From Candidatus Dormiibacterota bacterium (GTDB lineage Bacteria > Chloroflexota > Dormibacteria > Aeolococcales > Aeolococcaceae), in contig DASXNK010000080.1 in assembly GCA_036495095.1 (NCBI GenBank), positions 1 through 32,458 on the forward strand: a stretch of DNA of 32,458 nucleotides. Reading direction: 5' to 3'. Each line of letters opens with the position of its first letter. Position 1 is the stretch's first letter. Position numbers and translations under genes: made by a program. This document shows, piece by piece, positions 15,475 through 23,065 of the stretch. The notes below the pieces were generated by a model, which saw only the letters and a list, made by a program, of their open reading frames with translations, was not told the origin of the DNA and ran no database searches.

Positions 15475-16707
15475 ATGCAGCTGTACGACACGGCGGCACG
15501 CACGGTGCGGCCCCTCGAGCCCGCCGGCGACCCCGTGAGCCTCTACGTCTGCGGCATCACGCCCTACGACGCCGCCCACCTCGGCCACGCCTTCACCTAC
15601 CACGTCTTCGACGTGATCACCCGGCGGCTGCAGGCGGCGGGCCGGGAGGTGCGGAGCGTCCGCAACGTCACCGACATCGACGACGACATCTTCCGGGTCG
15701 CCCGCGAGCGCGGCGTCGACGCCCGGGCGCTGGTCGCCTTCCAGGTGTCGCGCTTCGACATGGAGATGGCGAGCATCGACATCCTGCCGGTGACGGTGCC
15801 GTACGCCTCGGCGCACGTCCCCGAGATGGTCGACTGGATCGGCCGGCTGGAGGCCGCCGGCTTCGCCTACCCGCGGGACGGCCGGGTGTACTTCGACACC
15901 GCAAGGTTCGACCGCTACGGAAGCCTCAGCGGCCTCGACCGCGAGCAGATGATCGCGCTCAGCCGCGAGCGTGGCGCCGATCCCGACGACCCCCGCAAGC
16001 GCGACCCGCTCGACTTCATCCTGTGGCAGCCCTCGCTGCCCGACGAGCCGCACTGGCCCAGCCCCTGGGGCGACGGCCGTCCCGGCTGGCACATCGAGTG
16101 CTCGGTGCTCGCCACCCGCGAGCTGGGCGAGACCGTCGACATCCACGGCGGCGGTGACGACCTCGTCTATCCCCACCACGAGTCGGAGATCGCCCAGACC
16201 GAGGCGCTCCAGGAGCAGCCCCTCGCCCGGCACTGGGTGCACGTCGCGATGGTGCAGCTCGACGGCGTGAAGATGAGCAAGTCACTCGGCAACCTGGTGT
16301 TCGTCCGCGACCTCGTCGCCAGGGCGCATCCGGGGGCGGCAAGGCTGGTGCTCGCGGCCCACCACTACCGCACCTCCTGGTCCTACACCGAGGACGACCT
16401 CGAGGCCGCGCAGCGCCGCCACCACTCCTGGTCCGGGGCGTTCGGCGAGGGCGAGCGGCTCGGGCTGACCATCGACCCCGACGAGGCCGCCGCCGCCGAG
16501 CGCGAGTTCTTCGCCCGGCTCGACGACGACCTCGACACCCCGGGGGCGCTGCTCGTGCTCGACCGGATCGCCACCGGGGCGAGCCGGTCTCAGGCGGGCG
16601 CCGGGGTTCCCGTGGCGCCGCTGATGGCACGGCTCAGCGGGGTGATCGGCGTGGAGCTGGACCGCATCGTCACCCGGGAGCTGACGACTCCGCACTCGGC
16701 GAGCTGA
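15475..16707 (+). CDS. Cysteinyl-tRNA synthetase / MshC-type cysteine ligase
   Basis: A 410-residue class I synthetase-fold enzyme that should adenylate cysteine. Zinc/Cys-site residues are C26, C209, H234 and E238. The HIGH-like motif is HLGHA (35-39) and KMSKS is at 266-270. YVCGITPYDAAHLGHA is the signature of MshC (mycothiol ligase), where CysS has CGPTVYDxxHIGNA. The later motifs DPLDFILW, IHGGGDDL, PHHESEIAQ and KMSKSLGN are CysS-like. The length fits MshC and is shorter than a full CysS (about 460), with a reduced C-terminal domain. The start is fixed by TAGAAT (15461-15466) 8 nt upstream. Either MshC or a short CysS lineage is possible. Confidence 0.85.
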   Translation: MQLYDTAARTVRPLEPAGDPVSLYVCGITPYDAAHLGHAFTYHVFDVITRRLQAAGREVRSVRNVTDIDDDIFRVARERGVDARALVAFQVSRFDMEMASIDILPVTVPYASAHVPEMVDWIGRLEAAGFAYPRDGRVYFDTARFDRYGSLSGLDREQMIALSRERGADPDDPRKRDPLDFILWQPSLPDEPHWPSPWGDGRPGWHIECSVLATRELGETVDIHGGGDDLVYPHHESEIAQTEALQEQPLARHWVHVAMVQLDGVKMSKSLGNLVFVRDLVARAHPGAARLVLAAHHYRTSWSYTEDDLEAAQRRHHSWSGAFGEGERLGLTIDPDEAAAAEREFFARLDDDLDTPGALLVLDRIATGASRSQAGAGVPVAPLMARLSGVIGVELDRIVTRELTTPHSAS

Positions 16708-17716
16708 GCGGGCGGCGCAGCGCCTCGGCGACCCGGCGCAGCTCGTCCATCAGCTCGCCGAACTGCGCGAAGGTGAGCGACTGGGGACCGTCGCTGAGCG
16801 CCTCGTCGGGGTTCGGATGCACCTCGACCATGAGCCCGTCGGCCCCGCTGGCGAGCGCGGCGAGGGCCATGGGGGCGACCAGGTGGCGGTGCCCGGTGGC
16901 GTGGGAGGGGTCGACGATGATGGGGAGATGGGAGAGCGAGCGCACCAGCGGCACCGCGCTGAGGTCGAGGGTGTTGCGGGTCGCGGTCTCGAAGGTGCGC
17001 ACCCCGCGCTCGCAGAGGACCACGTCCCGGTTGCCGTGGCTGACCACGTACTCGGCGCTGAGCAGCCACTCCTCGACGGTGTTGCTGAGGCCGCGCTTCA
17101 GCATCACCGGCCTGCCCGCCTGCCCGACCGCCTCGAGGAGGGAGAAGTTCTGGGCGTTGCGGGTGCCCACCTGGAGCATGTCGGCGCTGGCGGCGACGAG
17201 CTCGACGTCGGCGGGGGTGAGCACCTCGGTGACCACCGGCAGCCCGGTCTCCTCGCGCGCCCGGACCAGCAGCTCGAGCCCGGCGGCGCCGAGCCCGCGG
17301 AACGAGTACGGGTTGGTGCGGGGCTTGTAGGCGCCGCCGCGGAGCATCACCGCGCCGGCGGCGCGCACCGCCCGCGCCGTGGAGGTCAGCTGGGCCTGGT
17401 CCTCGACCGCGCAGGGGCCGGCGATCACCGAGAACTCGGTGCCGCCGAAGCGCACCCCGGCGACGTCGACCACGGTGCGCTCCGGCTGCCACTCCCGGCC
17501 CACCTGCTTGTACGGCTTGCTCACCGGAATGGCGTCGACCACCCCGGGCAGGCCGACGACGTGGTCGCGCACCCCGATCGGGTTGGCACCCAGCACCCCG
17601 ATCGCCAGCCGCTCGGCGCCGGGCAGCTCGATCGGCTGGTAGCCGTGCTGGCGAACGTGGGCGAGCACCGCGTCGATCTCGGGGCGGGTGGCCTGCGCCC
17701 GCATGAGGATGAGCAT
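16670..17716 (-). CDS. aroF: 3-deoxy-7-phosphoheptulonate synthase (DAHP synthase, type I beta)
   Basis: A 348-residue first enzyme of the shikimate pathway: phosphoenolpyruvate plus erythrose 4-phosphate gives DAHP. An N-terminal ferredoxin-like/ACT-like domain (about 1-70) precedes the TIM barrel, which carries GPCAVED, KPRTNPYSFRG, GTRNAQNFSLL, KRGLSNTVEEWL, DPSHATGHR and EVHPNPDEALSDG. All of these are expected in the AroF/KdsA-like subgroup. The ATG at 17716 gives the usual MLILM start; a start at 17803 would add an unrelated extension. Its 3' end overlaps the ligase gene by 38 bp on opposite strands, an unusually long convergent overlap. Confidence 0.94.
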   Translation of the reverse strand: MLILMRAQATRPEIDAVLAHVRQHGYQPIELPGAERLAIGVLGANPIGVRDHVVGLPGVVDAIPVSKPYKQVGREWQPERTVVDVAGVRFGGTEFSVIAGPCAVEDQAQLTSTARAVRAAGAVMLRGGAYKPRTNPYSFRGLGAAGLELLVRAREETGLPVVTEVLTPADVELVAASADMLQVGTRNAQNFSLLEAVGQAGRPVMLKRGLSNTVEEWLLSAEYVVSHGNRDVVLCERGVRTFETATRNTLDLSAVPLVRSLSHLPIIVDPSHATGHRHLVAPMALAALASGADGLMVEVHPNPDEALSDGPQSLTFAQFGELMDELRRVAEALRRPLSSPSAESSAPG

Positions 17717-17801
17717 GGCGCGGTCATCCTCGCAGATCGCCACGGGGGCGGCGCCGGAGGTGCGCCGGAGGTGGTCCGGCGCATACGATCGGAGCACCCT
17801 C

Positions 17802-18626
17802 ATGGCGACAGTGGCTCGCGCCGTCCGGCGTCTCTCCACCCGTGACTCGGGACCCGTTCTCGACCTCCTCGACGCCGACCCGGTCGGCAACGCGTTCCTG
17901 CGCAGCGAGCTCCGCCTGGGAGCGCTGACCGGCAGCGGCTGGTGGGGGGTGGAGCACCGCGGGCTGATCACCGCCGCGCTCCTCGCCGGCGCCCTGGTGA
18001 TCCCGTGCGTCCCCGGCCAGGAGGACGCCGAGCTGCTCGCCGGGGTGCTCGACCGCCACTCGCCGCCACGGATGATGGTGGGACGCCGCGAGCAGGTCCA
18101 CGCCCTCCACCGCGCCCGGCGGCTGGCGCCGGAGCCGCGCGAGGTGCGCGACCCCCAGCCGCTGATGGCGGTGTACCGCGGCCGGCTGCGGGGCCGGCCC
18201 AGCCCCGCGGTGCGCCGCGCCGAGCTCACCGACCTCGACCTGCTGGTGGTGGCAGCGGCGGCGATGCACCGCGAGGAGATGGGCATCGACCCCCTCGCCA
18301 TCGACCCCGCCGGCTGGCGAGCCCGGATGGCGGTGCTCATCGACCGGGGCTGGAGCTGGGTGTGGATCGAGGAGGGCACGGTGCTCTTCAAGGCGGAGCT
18401 GAGCGCCTGGACCGCCGAGGTGGTGCAGGTGCAGGGCGTGTACACGGCGCCGTCGGCGCGCGGCCGCGGCATCGCCACCGCCGGCCTCGCCGCGGTCTGC
18501 GCGGCGCTCCACGACGAGGTGCCCACCTGCTCGCTCTACGTCAACCACTTCAACGTGGCGGCGCTGCGCGTCTACACCCGGCTCGGGTTCGAGACCGTCG
18601 GCGAGTTCGCCACGATCATCCTCTGA
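17802..18626 (+). CDS. GNAT N-acetyltransferase with DUF4081-like N-terminal domain
   Basis: A 274-residue protein. The N-terminal half (about 1-130, PVLDLLDADPVGNAFLRSEL and following) matches the DUF4081 type found ahead of GNAT domains in actinobacteria. The C-terminal GNAT fold has the acetyl-CoA loop ARGRGIATAG and the LYVNHFNVAALRVYTRLGF helix. Substrate unknown. The ATG at 17802 has TACGAT (17784-17789) 12 nt upstream plus a short CGGAG. It is divergent from DAHP synthase, with 85 bp between the starts. Confidence 0.88.
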   Translation: MATVARAVRRLSTRDSGPVLDLLDADPVGNAFLRSELRLGALTGSGWWGVEHRGLITAALLAGALVIPCVPGQEDAELLAGVLDRHSPPRMMVGRREQVHALHRARRLAPEPREVRDPQPLMAVYRGRLRGRPSPAVRRAELTDLDLLVVAAAAMHREEMGIDPLAIDPAGWRARMAVLIDRGWSWVWIEEGTVLFKAELSAWTAEVVQVQGVYTAPSARGRGIATAGLAAVCAALHDEVPTCSLYVNHFNVAALRVYTRLGFETVGEFATIIL

Positions 18627-18670
18627 GCGCCGGGGTGATCGCTGCGCACCGCGGTGGTACCGTGACCTCC

Positions 18671-19123
18671 GTGATCGAAGCCCGTGCCACCGCCACCATG
18701 CCGGTGCCGCCGGACGAGGTGTTCGCGGCGGCGACCGATCTCGAGCACGCCGACTGGCTCCCCGCCGTCCGCGGTATGCGCCGCATCGCGGGCTCGGCGC
18801 CCGGGGTGGGCTCGCGCTACGCCGTCGAGGTGGGTCTGATCGGCCGCCACCTCAGCGGCGTGCTCGTCGCCCGCGACATCGAGCCTCCGCGCCGCGCGCA
18901 GTACGTGCTCGAGGAGGGGATGGACCTCACCATCACGATCACGGTGACGCCGACCGCCGGGGGCTCGACCCTGGAGCTGGTCGCCGCCTACTCGGTGGGC
19001 GGAGGTCCGCTCTCCGGAGCGGTGGAGCGCGCCAGCGCCGGGGCGGCGCGGCGGGAGGTCGCCCGTGCCGTCGAGCAGTTCGCCGCGCGCTTCGGCCGCA
19101 AGGCCGGACGGGTGCCGGGATGA
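18671..19123 (+). CDS. SRPBCC (START-like) ligand-binding protein
   Basis: A 150-residue polyketide cyclase/dehydrase-type protein: strand (ATATMPVPPDEVFAAATD), then DLEHADWLPAVRGM, central strands (PPRRAQYVLEEG) and a long C-terminal helix ending AARREVARAVEQFAARF. These bind hydrophobic ligands in a deep pocket. The start is set at GTG 18671 because TACCGT (18658-18663) lies 7 nt upstream; GTG 18662 would fall inside that box. The stop overlaps the next gene by ATGA, so it is the first gene of a three-gene operon. Confidence 0.82.
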   Translation: MIEARATATMPVPPDEVFAAATDLEHADWLPAVRGMRRIAGSAPGVGSRYAVEVGLIGRHLSGVLVARDIEPPRRAQYVLEEGMDLTITITVTPTAGGSTLELVAAYSVGGGPLSGAVERASAGAARREVARAVEQFAARFGRKAGRVPG

Positions 19124-19740
19124 GGGACCCGGGCGTCGACACCGCCCTCGACAGCCTCGCCGCCCAGGTGCGCACCCGGCCGCCGCTGCCGCTCGAGGAG
19201 GTGGCGGACCTGCTCGGCGAGGTGCGGCGCGAGGGCGCGGGCGACGCCAGGACAGCGCTGGTGGAGCATCACCTCGGCATCGCCCTCGACGCCGCCCTCG
19301 CCCGCGCCGAGTCCGGCGTCGACGTCGGCGACCTCTACCAGGAGGGGTCGATCGCGGTGGTCACCGCGGTCGGCGAGTACGCGGCGCGCAGCGGTGAGGC
19401 CGCCGGCCTCCGCGCCTACGTGCGCCGGGTGGTCGACCTCTTCGTCGACGCCGCGGTCGAGCGCGAGCTGACCGAGCGCAGGACCGTCGAGGGCATGGTC
19501 GAGGACAGCCGCCTGCTCGACCTCGCCGAGGTGGGGATGCGCAAGCAGCTGGGCCGGGACGCCACCTCGCTCGAGCTCGCCGCGGTGCTCGGCTGGCCGC
19601 TGGAGCGGGTGACGGTGATCGGCGACCTGCTCGCCGAGGCCCGGGCGCAGAACGACGCCAGCCTGCTGCCGTTCCTCGACGATCTCGACGACATCGACGA
19701 CCTCGACGACGACGCCGAGGGTGACCGGCGCCGGGCGTGA
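19120..19740 (+). CDS. Sigma-70-like protein lacking region 4
   Basis: A 206-residue protein. Residues about 45-112 follow the sigma region 2 pattern (LVEHHLGIALDAALA, then DLYQEGSIAVVTAVGEYAAR, then LRAYVRRVVDLFVD), and about 130-175 resembles region 3 (LRKQ-like RKQLGRDATSLELAAVLGW). There is no region 4 helix-turn-helix; the protein ends in an acidic run (LPFLDDLDDIDDLDDD). It could bind core RNA polymerase without -35 recognition, so it may be a regulator, a decoy or a sigma fragment. It overlaps its neighbours by ATGA upstream and GTGA downstream. Confidence 0.78.
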   Translation: MRDPGVDTALDSLAAQVRTRPPLPLEEVADLLGEVRREGAGDARTALVEHHLGIALDAALARAESGVDVGDLYQEGSIAVVTAVGEYAARSGEAAGLRAYVRRVVDLFVDAAVERELTERRTVEGMVEDSRLLDLAEVGMRKQLGRDATSLELAAVLGWPLERVTVIGDLLAEARAQNDASLLPFLDDLDDIDDLDDDAEGDRRRA

Positions 19741-20780
19741 GCTCACTCGACGAGCAGCTGCGGCGCTGGCGCGCCGCCGGGCTGCTCGACGATGCGACGG
19801 CCGCAGCGATCCGCGGCCACGAGGCGCGGCTCGCCCGGGCCGGCGACCGGCAGGACCGCTCCCGGGTCAGCCTCCAGGAGGTGATCGCCTACGCCGGCGT
19901 GGCCCTCGCGCTCGCCGGCGGCGCCCTCTTCGTCAGCCTCCACCGCGACGACCTCGGCCTCCCCGGGCGGCTCGCCGTCTACGTGCTGGCGACGGCCGCC
20001 GCGCTGGTCGCCGCCGTCACGCTCCGGCGCGGCGGCGCGGCGGGCAGCCGGGCGGCGGCGGGATGCGTGATGGTGTCGATCCTCGGGGTCGGTCTCGCGA
20101 TCGGCGACGCCGCCACCGCCGGCGGCTGGTTCACCGTCCTCCATCACCATCCCGGGTACGGTCCCTACGCGCCCGCATACGACGAGGTCGACCACAACGG
20201 CAACGCCGCCCTCGCCCTCGCCGCGGTCGCCCTGCTCGCCCTCGCCGCCACCTGGTGGACGCGCAGCGGGCTGCTCGCGCTGGTGCTCGCCGGCGCCACC
20301 TTCGGCGCCACCTTCACCGAGCTCGCCTCGCGGCACGCCGACGGCACCGCCGTGGCCCTGGTCGCCTGCATCCCCGGTGCCGCGCTGGGTGCGGCCTCGT
20401 TCACCCACCGGCTGCGCGGCGACCTCGCCGGCGAGGTGCTCCGCTTCTTGGGGACCCTGCTCCCGGCGATCATCCCGCTCTTCGCGGACGGGCCGCTGGT
20501 CGCCCCGCTCACCGGGCTCGCCGGGGCGATCAGCGCGGCGGCGCTGGTGGCCTCGCCGGCCCTGAACAGCAACGCCCTGGCGGTGGCCGGCGGCCTTGGC
20601 CTCTTCGGCCTGGTGGTCGACGTCGGGGTGCGCTGGTTCTCCGGCCCGCTCGGGCTGCCCCTGGTGCTGATCGGCGCCGGGGTGGCGCTGATCGGCGTCG
20701 CCGCCCTGATCCAGCGGATCGTCAGCGGGAACCGCACCCGCGCCGCCGGCAACGACGCGGCCGCCCAACCCACCGACTAA
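19737..20780 (+). CDS. DUF2157-like polytopic membrane protein
   Basis: A 347-residue protein. An N-terminal soluble helix pair (LDEQLRRWRAAGLLDDATAAAI) is followed by roughly ten hydrophobic segments from residue 46 to 333, the layout of DUF2157 membrane proteins. A short His/Tyr-rich loop (LHHHPGYGPYAPAYDEVDHNG) lies around 137-157. The GTG start at 19737 overlaps the sigma-like stop (GTGA). It is the last gene of the operon, and its TAA shares the sequence CTAA with the dinB stop on the other strand. Function unknown. Confidence 0.82.
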   Translation: MSSLDEQLRRWRAAGLLDDATAAAIRGHEARLARAGDRQDRSRVSLQEVIAYAGVALALAGGALFVSLHRDDLGLPGRLAVYVLATAAALVAAVTLRRGGAAGSRAAAGCVMVSILGVGLAIGDAATAGGWFTVLHHHPGYGPYAPAYDEVDHNGNAALALAAVALLALAATWWTRSGLLALVLAGATFGATFTELASRHADGTAVALVACIPGAALGAASFTHRLRGDLAGEVLRFLGTLLPAIIPLFADGPLVAPLTGLAGAISAAALVASPALNSNALAVAGGLGLFGLVVDVGVRWFSGPLGLPLVLIGAGVALIGVAALIQRIVSGNRTRAAGNDAAAQPTD

Positions 20781-21976
20781 CGGAGGTCGTCGCCCCGCCA
20801 ATCGAGGTCGCGCAGACCCGGGGCGGAGGCGCCGCGACGGGGGGCGCCGTCGCCGAAGCGGCGGTGGAGGTCGTCGAGGACGCGGTCGAGCCTCGACTCG
20901 CGCGCCACCTCGGCGTCGAGCAGGTCGAGCTGGCCGGCGTCGGCGAGCGAGCTGGTGCCGACCCCGAGCAGCCGCAGCGGCTCGCCGCCCCAGGCGGTGG
21001 TGAAGAGCTCGAGGGCGGCGGCCGCGATCAGGCGGTCGGCGTCGACCGGCGCCGCCAGGGTGCGCTGCCGGCTGCTGGTGACGAACCGCGAGTCGCGGAG
21101 CTTGAGGCTCACCGTCGCCGCGGTCCAGCCGCCGCCGCGGAGGCGGCGGCCGACGTCGGCGGAGAGCTGCCGGATCCGGTCCTCGAGGAGGCGGCGGTCG
21201 CCCACGTCCTCGACGAAGGTCTCCTCGCGGGAGACGCTCTTCGGCCGTCCCGGCACCGTCACCGGGGCGTCGTCGATCCCCCGGGCGCGGCGCTGCAGCG
21301 AGCGCGACGCCGCCTCGCCGAGGCGGCGGCGCACCGCGTCCTCGGGGAGGGCGGCGAGCTGGCCGAGGGTCGATACCCCGAGCCCGCCGAGCCCGGTCTC
21401 GGCGGCGGGGCCGAGGCCGGGGAGGGCGCGCAGCGGCAGCGGTGCCAGGAACCCGGCCTCCTCGCCGGGGGCGACCACCACCATCCCCCGCGGCTTGCGC
21501 ACCTCGGACGCGATCTTGGCGACGGTCTTCGAGGTGGCCACGCCGAAGGAGGCGTGGAGCCCGCACTCGCCGAGGATGCGGTCGCGGATCTCCACCGCGA
21601 TCGCCGGCGGCGGGCCGAAGCGCCGCTGCGAGCCGGTGACGTCGAGGTACGCCTCGTCGAGGGAGAGGGGCTCGACCTGCGGGGTGTAGCCGCGGGCGAT
21701 GCCGAAGACCTGGGCGGAGGCGGCACGGTAGGCGGGGAAGTCGACGGGCAGCACCACCGCGGTGGGGCACAGCCGCAGCGCGGTGACCAGCGGCATCGCC
21801 GACCGCACCCCGAAGGCGCGCACCTCGTAGGAGGCGGCGCTCACCACGCCGCGACGGTGGTCGGGGCCGCCGCCGCCGACGATCACCGGGCGGCCGCGCA
21901 GCTCCGGCCGGCGCAGCTGCTCGACCGATGCGTAGAAGGCGTCGAGGTCGAGGTGGATGACGGCGCGGGGCCACAC
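20777..21976 (-). CDS. dinB: DNA polymerase IV (Y-family translesion polymerase)
   Basis: A 399-residue lesion-bypass polymerase. Catalytic acidic residues are D10 (IHLDLDAFYASVE) and D107/E108 (SLDEAYLD); Y15 next to F14 is the steric-gate region. The thumb HhH is LRALPGLGPAAETGLGGLG, followed by a little-finger domain. QLDLL near residue 343 fits the beta-clamp binding motif. The start is GTG 21976. No LexA-like site could be recognised upstream. It converges with the DUF2157 gene with a 4-bp overlap. It extends mismatched or lesion-containing primers at the replication fork. Confidence 0.95.
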   Translation of the reverse strand: MWPRAVIHLDLDAFYASVEQLRRPELRGRPVIVGGGGPDHRRGVVSAASYEVRAFGVRSAMPLVTALRLCPTAVVLPVDFPAYRAASAQVFGIARGYTPQVEPLSLDEAYLDVTGSQRRFGPPPAIAVEIRDRILGECGLHASFGVATSKTVAKIASEVRKPRGMVVVAPGEEAGFLAPLPLRALPGLGPAAETGLGGLGVSTLGQLAALPEDAVRRRLGEAASRSLQRRARGIDDAPVTVPGRPKSVSREETFVEDVGDRRLLEDRIRQLSADVGRRLRGGGWTAATVSLKLRDSRFVTSSRQRTLAAPVDADRLIAAAALELFTTAWGGEPLRLLGVGTSSLADAGQLDLLDAEVARESRLDRVLDDLHRRFGDGAPRRGASAPGLRDLDWRGDDLR

Positions 21977-21990
21977 GTCAGGAGCCTGGG

Positions 21991-22668
21991 TCAGACCGCG
22001 GGCGGAAGCTCCCGCCGCCGGCGGCGCCGGGGAATCCGCAGCGGCTCCTCGGAGAACTCGTCGTAGACCTCGGTGAAGCGGCGCCGGGCCCGGAAGAGCA
22101 GCGACTCGACCGCGGAGACCGAGAGGTTCATGCGCTCGGCGATGTGCGGGTAGTCCATGCCCTCGAGCTCGCGCAGCGCGAGGATGCGGCGGTAGCGCTC
22201 GGGCAGGTGCTCGATGACCCGCACGATGAGCAGCCGGATCTCGCGGCGCTCGGCGGCGCGCTCCGGGTGGCCCTCGTGGTAGCCCTCGAGCGCCCGGTGC
22301 AGCTCCTCCGCGGGGGAGGCCTGCTCCTGATAGTGCTGCATGGTGCGCAGCCGGCGGTGCTCGTCGATGGCGAGGTTGGTGGTGGTGCGGTGCAGCCAGG
22401 CACGCACCCGGATCTCACCCTGGTGGGAGAGCAGCTGGCGGGCCAGCCGCAGGAAGGCCTCCTGGGCGATGTCCTCGGCGCGGTGCGGGTCGATGATGAT
22501 CCGCCGCGCCAGCATCTCGACGTAGCGGTGGTGGTCGCGGTAGATCGACTCGAAGGCGAAGACGTCGCCGGCGCGGAAGGCGCTCACCAGCGCGGCGTCG
22601 GGGTCGCCGGGCTCGGCGTCGTGGTCGGGCCAGCCGGCCTGGTGCGAGGACGAGGCGACCGCGCTCAC
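21991..22668 (-). CDS. RNA polymerase sigma factor, ECF-type (regions 2 and 4)
   Basis: A 225-residue sigma factor. Region 2 spans about 35-100 (FESIYRDHHRYVEMLARRII, then DIAQEAFLRLARQL and WLHRTTTNLAIDEHRR). Region 4 is about 150-205 (LPERYRRILALRELEGMDYP, then the HTH IAERMNLSVSAVESLLFRARRRF). A strongly basic tail (PRRRRRREL) follows. The GTG at 22668 overlaps the stop of the XRE gene (GTGA), which fixes the start and couples translation. No anti-sigma factor gene is adjacent; the HTH protein upstream may take the regulatory role. Confidence 0.92.
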   Translation of the reverse strand: MSAVASSSHQAGWPDHDAEPGDPDAALVSAFRAGDVFAFESIYRDHHRYVEMLARRIIIDPHRAEDIAQEAFLRLARQLLSHQGEIRVRAWLHRTTTNLAIDEHRRLRTMQHYQEQASPAEELHRALEGYHEGHPERAAERREIRLLIVRVIEHLPERYRRILALRELEGMDYPHIAERMNLSVSAVESLLFRARRRFTEVYDEFSEEPLRIPRRRRRRELPPAV

Positions 22669-22952
22669 ACCGAGGAGGTCCCGGCCTCGGCCGCGGGGGC
22701 GGCGGGGCGCCGCGAGGCGAGCCACTCCTCGATGTCCGCTTCCCGGAGGTAGCCGGCGGCGATCAGCAGCTCGGTGTAGCCGACACCGAGGTGGGGCGCG
22801 GCGCGGCGGAGCACCCAGGGCGGCGGGTTCTCCTTGTTCTTGTTGATCGCCTGGTAGAAGTAGATCTGGTTCAGATCGCAGAGCAGCGCCAGGCGATGGA
22901 GGGAGATGCCACGCTCGCGGCACCTCTCCTTCAGGTAATCGCGGAAGTCCAC
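22665..22952 (-). CDS. Small XRE-like HTH regulator paired with the sigma factor
   Basis: A 95-residue protein with one helix-turn-helix domain: FRDYLKERCRERGISLHRLA, then LLCDLNQIYFYQAINKNKEN and a helical C-terminus (YTELLIAAGYLREADIEEWL). The start is GTG 22952, with AAAGGGAGGG on the minus strand just upstream; the in-frame ATG at 23015 lies before the ribosome site and its N-terminal extension looks non-coding. It is the first gene of a two-gene unit with the ECF-type sigma gene (4-nt overlap). It probably regulates the shared promoter. Confidence 0.8.
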   Translation of the reverse strand: MDFRDYLKERCRERGISLHRLALLCDLNQIYFYQAINKNKENPPPWVLRRAAPHLGVGYTELLIAAGYLREADIEEWLASRRPAAPAAEAGTSSV

Positions 22953-23004
22953 GAGCCCTCCCTTTCCCCCGACCGCGCCCGCAGCGGGTCTGAACCGGAT
23001 CCCG

Positions 23005-23033
23005 AGTATAGCCATCGCCTAAGAAGGCGTCGG
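23005..23033 (-). promoter_or_regulatory. Promoter of the XRE-sigma pair with a spacer palindrome
   Basis: On the minus strand, TATACT (23010-23005) is a good -10; CCGACG at 17-bp spacing (23033-23028) is a weak -35. CGCCT-AAGA-AGGCG (plus strand 23016-23029), a perfect 5-bp dyad, fills the spacer and is a candidate operator. Confidence 0.5.
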
Positions 23034-23065
23034 GACCGTCTCATAGACGTCAACAGGGAAAACCC

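Noticed and set aside
13710-15503. 597-codon minus-strand frame including tRNA-Asp
   Set aside because: Crosses the tRNA and two recognised genes in wrong frames.
19743-21974. 743-codon minus-strand frame
   Set aside because: Arg/Pro/Gly-rich shadow of dinB and the antisense of the DUF2157 gene.
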